Source: Candidatus Adiutrix sp. (GTDB lineage Bacteria; Desulfobacterota; Desulfarculia; Adiutricales; Adiutricaceae). Taken from it: a stretch of DNA of 7,204 nt. Location of the stretch: the NCBI GenBank assembly GCA_031273445.1, contig JAISRV010000037.1, positions 1 through 7,204 of the forward strand. The letters are read 5' to 3'. Made by a program: the position numbers and the translations under genes. Of the stretch, positions 1-7,204 are shown one piece after another. The notes beneath the pieces are model-generated. The model was not told where the DNA came from, did not search any database, and worked only from the letters and a program-made list of their open reading frames with translations. Position 1 is the stretch's first letter; every line of letters starts with the position of its first letter.

Positions 1-287
1 TTCGCTCCGTCGCCCCTCTTCGGGGACTATTTCCTTTTTAAAAATATTCGCCTATATCTGAGAACTATCGGCTGTCAGCCCCTGAAATGGCCGGGCCTAA
101 CGAACAGAACAAATGAGCGATGAGACAAAAATTCGCTCCGTCGCCCCTCTTCGGGGACTATTTCCTTTTTAAAAATATTCGCCTATATCTGAGAACTATC
201 GGCTGTCAGCCCCTGCAATGGCCGGGCCTAACGAACAGAACAAATGAGCGATGAGACAAAAATTCGCTCCGTCGCCCCTCTTCGGGG
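1..287. repeat. 131-bp tandem repeat array, 2.2 copies
   Basis: Two full units (1-131 and 132-262) differ at one base only (A85 versus C216), and the first 25 bases of a third unit follow at 263-287. The array touches the left window edge, so the true copy number is unknown. Each unit has a weak C4/G4 hairpin (13-16 with 22-25), a TTTTTAAAAA palindrome (35-44), GGCTGTCAGCC (70-80) and GGCCGGGCC (89-97). The unit shares no recognisable sequence with the genes in the window. No conserved gene is seen here; a 19-codon frame on the plus strand at 113-172 has no Shine-Dalgarno. Near identity of the units suggests recent duplication or homogenisation. Confidence 0.95.
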
Positions 288-302
288 GCGACTTGCTTTT
301 TT
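271..302. terminator. Hairpin terminator at the end of the operon, probably bidirectional
   Basis: A perfect 8-bp stem GTCGCCCC / GGGGCGAC (271-278 with 285-292) encloses the loop TCTTCG (279-284). On the plus strand it is followed by TTGCTTTTTT (293-302), a classical intrinsic terminator. For the minus-strand operon it lies 8 nt past the gldG-like stop, with an A-rich lead and a T5 run reached only 8 nt after the stem (minus strand of 258-262), so termination in that direction may be weaker. The left arm and loop fall inside the third, partial 131-bp repeat unit. Confidence 0.7.
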
Positions 303-1818
303 AGCCGCGTGTGCGGCGGTAGATGAAAAACCAGACCGACAGCGCCAGAAGCGGCCAGACGAAGACCGGCAGCCAGAAGACGAGGCGGCCCCCGGCGCGC
401 CCCAGCAAAAGGCTCTGGCCTTCGTCCCGGGTCAGCGGCGGGGCCTCGCGGCCGTCGAGCAGCCAGGTCAAAGCGGCCAGGCAGAATTCCCGGTTGCCGT
501 TAAAGCCGTGGAAGGAGTTGGCCGCCAAATCGGAATCGGCCAGGGCCAAAAAGCGGCCGCGCCTGTCGTCGCCGGCCGCAGCGCCCATTTCGCCGGCTAC
601 GGCCAGAACCAGCGGCCCCGGCCGGTCGATATCTTTCTGATAACGCGCCTCCCCGGCGGCAAATGAGGCTGCGTCCGTCTCCAGCCAGGAGGAAGAAGAC
701 GAAACAGCCGCGGCGTAAATGACGACCGGCAGTTCCGTCCGCCCTTCCTCCGTCGTTTCAAAAGCCCCGGCCAAAGGCCAGACGACGGGACGCCCGCCCA
801 GGGAGGCGGTGAGCGGGTGCGTCGGATAGTCCTGGCTGACCACAAAACCGTCGCCTGTGCCGGCCATGTTTTTTTCAGGGTCGACAACCAGGCCGTCGGC
901 CTGTTTCAAACCGAAAGGGCGCCAAAAATCGGCGCTTACGGCCACAGTCAGGGGGTCGACCATCAAGAGGACCTTGCCGCCGCCTTTCAGGTAGTTCAAA
1001 AGGCGTTCTTCACGCCATTCCCCTAAAGGGGCCCGAGGCCCGACCAGAACCAGGGCCGCGGCCTCCGCCGGGAGCGGCGTCCCGTCCGCCCAGTAGTAAT
1101 CAAGCGCGGCGACGCGGCGGGAAGCCAGGTCTTCGGCCCAGCGGCTTAGCCCGCCGGGGCCCTGGTCCTGAACCATTTTTTCGCCGAAAGTTGAGATGAA
1201 GTAGACCAGCCGGTCGGCCGGCAGCAGAAGCCTGGTCAGCGCGGCGTTGAGGCTCTCTTCGGTCACCGGGGAGATATTTTCCCGAAACCCTTCGGCTTCG
1301 ACGGCGGCTGTGTCGGGCGCCACCAGCCGGGCGGTTTTGTTGACCGCGGCCGTTTCCGTCTGAGGGTTAATAAAGCTGAACTCCAGAAAACCTGGAGCGG
1401 CCTGACGGTATTTATTCATCATTTCCCGGGCCAGGGCGGCCCGGGGGTGCTGTGGGCCCAGGTGCACGCTGACGGCGACCTTGCGGTCGAGGCGTTTCAA
1501 AAGAGCCACAGTCTCTGGGGCCAGGCCCAGCTTTCGCCCTGGGCTGAGGTCGTAGGCGGGCAGAAAAGAAAGGGCCCCCGCGGCCAAAGCCAGGCCCAGG
1601 CAAATCAGCGAGAGCGCGGCCAGCTTAAGTTTCGCGCGGCCGGCCAGGCTGCGGCTGCGGGCCCAAAGGGCCTGCCGCTCGCGCTTGCCGGCCAGAACGG
1701 CAAAAAAAAGGGCCGCCGCCAAAGGCAATACCGTAAAGCCGGGAAACTGCGGCGCGGCCAGATGGCCGAAAAGGGCCAGAATAAGGCCGGCGGCGGCTAT
1801 GACTGCCTTAAAACTCAT
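301..1818 (-). CDS. GldG-family ABC transporter auxiliary membrane protein
   Basis: This 505-residue protein belongs to the GldG / ABC-transporter auxiliary family (ABC_transp_aux type), which accompanies GldA/GldF-like subunits. It has three hydrophobic segments at the N-terminus (about 5-22, 28-44 and 66-87), a large probably periplasmic region and one C-terminal transmembrane segment (about 479-499) followed by the basic tail YRRTRG. Family-like stretches are LNYLKGGGKVLLMVDP (274-289) and LADSDLAANS (426-435), with NGNREFCLAALTWLLDGRE (440-458). In Bacteroidota the GldAFG set is tied to gliding, but elsewhere the role is unknown and gliding should not be assumed. A five-serine run (373-377) interrupts the soluble region. 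ATG 1818 overlaps the stop of a 26-codon mini-ORF (TGATG) without a strong Shine-Dalgarno, so translation probably relies on coupling. It is the last gene before a hairpin terminator. Confidence 0.87.
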   Translation of the reverse strand: MSFKAVIAAAGLILALFGHLAAPQFPGFTVLPLAAALFFAVLAGKRERQALWARSRSLAGRAKLKLAALSLICLGLALAAGALSFLPAYDLSPGRKLGLAPETVALLKRLDRKVAVSVHLGPQHPRAALAREMMNKYRQAAPGFLEFSFINPQTETAAVNKTARLVAPDTAAVEAEGFRENISPVTEESLNAALTRLLLPADRLVYFISTFGEKMVQDQGPGGLSRWAEDLASRRVAALDYYWADGTPLPAEAAALVLVGPRAPLGEWREERLLNYLKGGGKVLLMVDPLTVAVSADFWRPFGLKQADGLVVDPEKNMAGTGDGFVVSQDYPTHPLTASLGGRPVVWPLAGAFETTEEGRTELPVVIYAAAVSSSSSWLETDAASFAAGEARYQKDIDRPGPLVLAVAGEMGAAAGDDRRGRFLALADSDLAANSFHGFNGNREFCLAALTWLLDGREAPPLTRDEGQSLLLGRAGGRLVFWLPVFVWPLLALSVWFFIYRRTRG

Positions 1819-1910
1819 CAGTCCGCCCCGCGCGTGGCCCGGGTGGCCGAAAAGAGCCGGAACAGGGCCGGCGCGGCTATGGCCGCCTTAAAACTCATCA
1901 GTCCGCCCCG
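1751..1910. repeat. 80-bp tandem duplication over the permease/gldG junction
   Basis: Two adjacent copies, about 1751-1830 and 1831-1910, share a perfect 23-base core (TTAAAACTCATC then AGTCCGCCCCG at 1808-1830 and 1888-1910) and TGGCCGAAAAG further left. Small substitutions and one-base indels separate the rest. Each copy contains a permease-type stop overlapping a gldG-type start. The net 80-bp period, with a one-base overlap at both ends, yields the 27-codon mini-ORF frame. Confidence 0.88.
1818..1898 (-). CDS. 26-codon mini-ORF from a duplicated gldG start (possible coupling leader)
   Basis: A short frame begins MSFKAAIAA and ends RATRGAD. Its start is a duplicate of the gldG start (MSFKAVIAA) and its end is a duplicate of the permease C-terminus (RAAHGAD). 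Its ATG overlaps the permease stop as TGATG, and its own TGA overlaps the gldG-like ATG as TGATG, so ribosomes could terminate and reinitiate twice in a row. The peptide after about residue 10 is frame-shifted relative to GldG by a one-base deletion and looks functionless. No strong Shine-Dalgarno is present. It may be an untranslated relic; its interest is as a coupling element rather than as a protein. Confidence 0.4.
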   Translation of the reverse strand: MSFKAAIAAPALFRLFSATRATRGAD

Positions 1911-2758
1911 TGCGCGGCGCGCGCGTCCAGGAAGCGCCCGGCGCTGTAGAGGGCCAGCCCGGTCAGGGCCAGAAAAAAGAAGACGTCGTTCAAATCGACC
2001 AGCCCCATAACAAAGCGGTTCAGGCGAGGGGCGAAGGCCAGCCCCTGCCAGAGACGCCCGAAGTCTTTGTCCATATAGGGCGCGGCCCAGCCCAGCATCC
2101 ACATCAGGCCCGTGAGGCCCAGGCTGCCCAGGGCCGCGCCCATGGGCGAGGGCGAGGCGGCGGAAGCCAGAAGGCCGAGGGCGGCGAAAGAGGAGGCCAG
2201 GCATAATAGGCCCAGATAGCTGGATAAAATAATTTCCCAACTGCCGACCCCGGCCCACAGCAAAACGCCGAAGGGGACGAGCGAGAGAGCCAGAAGAATC
2301 GTCAGGTTGACGAAAGCGGCCAGGTAGGCGCCCAAAATCAGGCCGCCGCGGGGCGCCGGCAGGCTTTGATAGAAATCCAGATGGCCGCCGCGTTTGAAGG
2401 TGGCCAGGGATTTCATGGTCGCCAGAGGCGCGACGAGCAGGAGCACAAAGCCGACTTGGGCCAGCCCCTGGGAAAAAAGCGCCAGCGAGGCGTCGAGACT
2501 GCGGCCCTGGGCCGCCGCCTCCAGGCTGCCGAAGACATAGGCGGCCACGCCGTTATAAAAGAAAAACCCCAAAAAGCCCAGAAAAACAAGCAGCGACAAC
2601 CCGGCCGCGGCGGAACGCCAAAAACATTTTGTTTCAGCCGCGGCCAGGGTCAGCGTCAGACGGGCCAGGGAAATGTTTTTCATTGCGCCGCCTCCGGCCT
2701 CGGCAGGGCCGGATAAGGGCGCGTCAGAGCCGGCCGGCCCCAGGGAAAGACCATTCAT
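1898..2758 (-). CDS. ABC-2 type permease, GldF-like
   Basis: This inner-membrane subunit of 286 residues (261 if the internal start is used) partners the preceding ATPase. About six hydrophobic segments are visible, near residues 50-70, 95-115, 141-168, 177-202, 208-226 and 255-275. The stretch FKRGGHLDFYQSLPAPRGG (121-139) matches the cytoplasmic loop of ABC-2/GldF permeases that usually reads R-x-GT-x-E-x-L-x-x-P, and the last segment follows MGLVDLNDVFFFL (251-263), also GldF-like. Two starts compete. ATG 2758 overlaps the ATPase stop (ATGA) and has GGAGA 7 nt upstream. ATG 2683 (Met26, MKNISLARL) has GGAGG 7 nt upstream and gives the more natural N-terminus. The 25 extra residues come from a 75-bp tandem duplication of the gene junction, so 2683 may be the ancestral start. 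The stop TGA overlaps a following ATG by one base. Confidence 0.85.
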   Translation of the reverse strand: MNGLSLGPAGSDAPLSGPAEAGGGAMKNISLARLTLTLAAAETKCFWRSAAAGLSLLVFLGFLGFFFYNGVAAYVFGSLEAAAQGRSLDASLALFSQGLAQVGFVLLLVAPLATMKSLATFKRGGHLDFYQSLPAPRGGLILGAYLAAFVNLTILLALSLVPFGVLLWAGVGSWEIILSSYLGLLCLASSFAALGLLASAASPSPMGAALGSLGLTGLMWMLGWAAPYMDKDFGRLWQGLAFAPRLNRFVMGLVDLNDVFFFLALTGLALYSAGRFLDARAAHGAD

Positions 2759-2797
2759 TGCGCCGTCTCCGGCCTCAGCAGGGCCAGATAACGGCGC
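2662..2797. repeat. 75-bp-period duplication over the ATPase/permease junction
   Basis: Bases 2681-2722 and 2756-2797 match at 38 of 42 positions, and the match continues more weakly to the left through CCAGGGAAA (2665-2673 and 2740-2748). The period is exactly 75 bases, or 25 codons. Both copies carry GGAG(A/G)C, a 7-nt spacer and an ATG on the minus strand. The copy nearer the permease still shows the ATPase C-terminus in a silent frame (LPRPEAAQ-stop versus LLRPETAQ-stop). Confidence 0.88.
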
Positions 2798-3534
2798 ATT
2801 AAAAAATTTTCGGCGCCGGCGTCGGCCGCCGCGCCCGGCAGCACTTCGGACCAGGGGCCGAAGGCGGCCAGACGGCCGGCGTTCACGACCAGCGCCGCCT
2901 CGGTCAGACTGAATATTTCGTCTAAAATATGACTGGAAATCAAGACAGTGACCGAGGAGGGCAATTCGTCCAAAAGAGAGCGGAAGCGGGCGCTCTCTTC
3001 CGGGTCCAGCCCGGCGGTGGGTTCATCCAGAATCAAAAAGTCGGGCCGCCCCAAAAGAGCCGCGGCCAGGGCGGCCCGACGCGCCTGCCCCCGGGACAGA
3101 AGCCCAGCCGACCGGGACAGGCAAGCGGCCAGGTTCAGCCCCGCGCAGAGCCTCTCCTCCTCCCGCCGCGTTTGCAGCCGGTCCAGACCGCGCAGGCGGC
3201 CGGCCAGGGCCAGATGTTCCCTGAGGGTCAATTCGGCGGCCAGGGGCGCCCCTTCCGCCAGAAAACCCAGACGCCGCCGGGTCGCCGGGTCCCGGCCCCA
3301 CGGCGCGGCGCCGGCCACCAGCACCTCCCCGGCGTCGGGGCGAAGGCCGCCGGTCAACAGGCGCATCAGAGTGCTTTTGCCGGCGCCGTTCGGGCCGACC
3401 AGGGCGTAACGCCCGCCCGCGGCCAGTTCAAAAGAGACCTCGCAAAGGGCCGGGCGCCGGCCGAAATATCGGCTGACGTTTTTGAATTCGGCTGAAACGC
3501 CGGCTGACGTTTTTTTAAATACTACTCCGGGCAC
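2755..3534 (-). CDS. ABC transporter ATP-binding protein, GldA-like
   Basis: This 259-residue nucleotide-binding subunit should hydrolyse ATP on the cytoplasmic face to drive the permease encoded next. Numbered from the GTG start: Walker A GPNGAGKST (47-55), a Q-loop region reading GFLAEGAPL (90-98) as in GldA/CcmA-type ATPases where Glu replaces the usual Gln, signature LSRGQ (146-150), Walker B FLILDEPTAGLDP (166-178) and H-loop SSHIL with His202. The frame is open up to 3729 inside gyrB, but that part is a gyrB shadow. GTG at 3534 is the only plausible start between the gyrB stop and the conserved FKNVSRYFG. A purine-rich GGGGCGGGA lies just before it, partly inside a hairpin. The first 14 or so residues are not family-like and overlap a short diverged direct repeat. 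The stop overlaps the permease ATG as ATGA. The substrate is unknown; drug export or a Gld-like envelope role are possible. Confidence 0.9.
   Translation of the reverse strand: MPGVVFKKTSAGVSAEFKNVSRYFGRRPALCEVSFELAAGGRYALVGPNGAGKSTLMRLLTGGLRPDAGEVLVAGAAPWGRDPATRRRLGFLAEGAPLAAELTLREHLALAGRLRGLDRLQTRREEERLCAGLNLAACLSRSAGLLSRGQARRAALAAALLGRPDFLILDEPTAGLDPEESARFRSLLDELPSSVTVLISSHILDEIFSLTEAALVVNAGRLAAFGPWSEVLPGAAADAGAENFLMRRYLALLRPETAQ
3470..3514. repeat. 31-bp-period direct repeat at the 5' end of the ATPase gene
   Basis: CGGCTGACGTTTTT occurs at 3470-3483 and again at 3501-3514, offset by 31 bases, with a more diverged similarity next to it (TTTC and GCCG on the minus strand at matching positions). 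The offset is not a multiple of three, so the two copies are read in different frames and encode KTSAG and KNVSR. It probably generated the non-family-like N-terminal residues of the ATPase. Confidence 0.6.
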
Positions 3535-3543
3535 GCTTAATCC

Positions 3544-3559
3544 CGCCCCGCCAGGGGCG
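3544..3559 (-). promoter_or_regulatory. GC hairpin between gyrB stop and ATPase GTG
   Basis: CGCCCC-GCCA-GGGGCG on the plus strand forms a 6-bp stem with a 4-nt loop in the 29-nt gap, and overlaps a perfect palindrome GGGGCGCCCC (3554-3563). On the transcript its 3' arm sits about 9 nt before the GTG and includes part of the only purine-rich ribosome-site candidate. No T-run follows, so it is not a standard terminator. A role in lowering ATPase translation relative to gyrB, or as an RNA-processing barrier, is inference. Confidence 0.4.
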
Positions 3560-3563
3560 CCCC

Positions 3564-7189
<3,626 letters not shown>

Positions 7190-7204
7190 GGTTCTCTGAT
7201 CCTC

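Noticed and set aside
113..172. Small plus-strand peptide MSDETKIRSVAPLRGLFPF in the repeat unit
   Set aside because: No Shine-Dalgarno, and the frame is lost in the third partial unit through the indel at the terminator stem. Nothing shows it is translated.
1..262. Integron attC-like sites, because each unit contains GCCTAAC and is of attC-like length
   Set aside because: The matching GTTRRRY core is missing (there is no GTT in the unit) and no imperfect long inverted repeat or cassette gene is present.
1..287. CRISPR array
   Set aside because: The 131-bp units are contiguous and nearly identical, with no variable spacers and no cas gene nearby.
244..666. A 140-codon plus-strand frame starting in the repeat and running into gldG
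   Set aside because: It begins in the 131-bp repeat (the same start in unit 2 stops after 19 codons), has no Shine-Dalgarno and continues as antisense of the GldG-family gene.
1818..2258. A 146-codon minus-strand frame inside the permease gene
   Set aside because: It overlaps the conserved membrane protein in another frame and is Arg/Gly/Pro-rich. Only its last 27 codons are considered, as the mini-ORF from ATG 1898.
7190..7204. Replication origin or DnaA boxes next to dnaN
   Set aside because: Only 15 bases upstream of dnaN are in the window and no DnaA-box-like sequence was seen there or elsewhere.

Overview
The window is GC-rich and tightly packed. All five real protein genes lie on the minus strand and read from right to left: dnaN (sliding clamp), gyrB (gyrase B subunit), then a three-gene ABC export-type cassette made of a GldA-like ATPase, a GldF-like ABC-2 permease and a GldG-family membrane protein. 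The leftmost 300 bases hold no gene. They contain a 131-bp tandem repeat and a hairpin terminator. The dnaN-gyrB pair suggests a chromosomal locus on the dnaA side of the replication origin, with dnaA expected just beyond the right edge. GyrB carries the long insert between the TOPRIM core and the C-terminal motif that is typical of proteobacterial-type gyrases. Together with the Gld-type cassette and the base composition this points to a delta-proteobacterial or Desulfobacterota-like Gram-negative organism. That placement is an inference with moderate confidence.

Layout from the transcription start side: dnaN begins at 7189 and is separated from gyrB by 8 nt. gyrB ends 29 nt before a GTG start for the ABC ATPase. 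The ATPase stop overlaps a permease ATG (ATGA), and the permease stop overlaps the next ATG (TGATG). The gldG-like gene ends at 301 and a strong hairpin follows at once. The spacing suggests one long operon, or at least strong read-through. gyrA, a frequent follower of gyrB, is absent and the ABC cassette takes its place.

The most unusual property is a series of short tandem duplications, one at each boundary downstream of gyrB. A diverged 31-bp-period repeat sits at the 5' end of the ATPase gene. A 75-bp-period duplication spans the ATPase/permease junction and gives the permease two possible starts, each with its own Shine-Dalgarno. An 80-bp duplication spans the permease/gldG junction and creates a 26-codon mini-ORF whose stop overlaps the gldG start exactly as the permease stop overlaps the mini-ORF start. 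Finally, the 131-bp array lies past the end of gldG. In the two coupled junctions the start/stop overlap survives in duplicated form. No phage, insertion sequence, CRISPR array, tRNA or rRNA was seen. The replication genes look intact and functional. The ABC cassette also looks intact, but its substrate cannot be told from the sequence.
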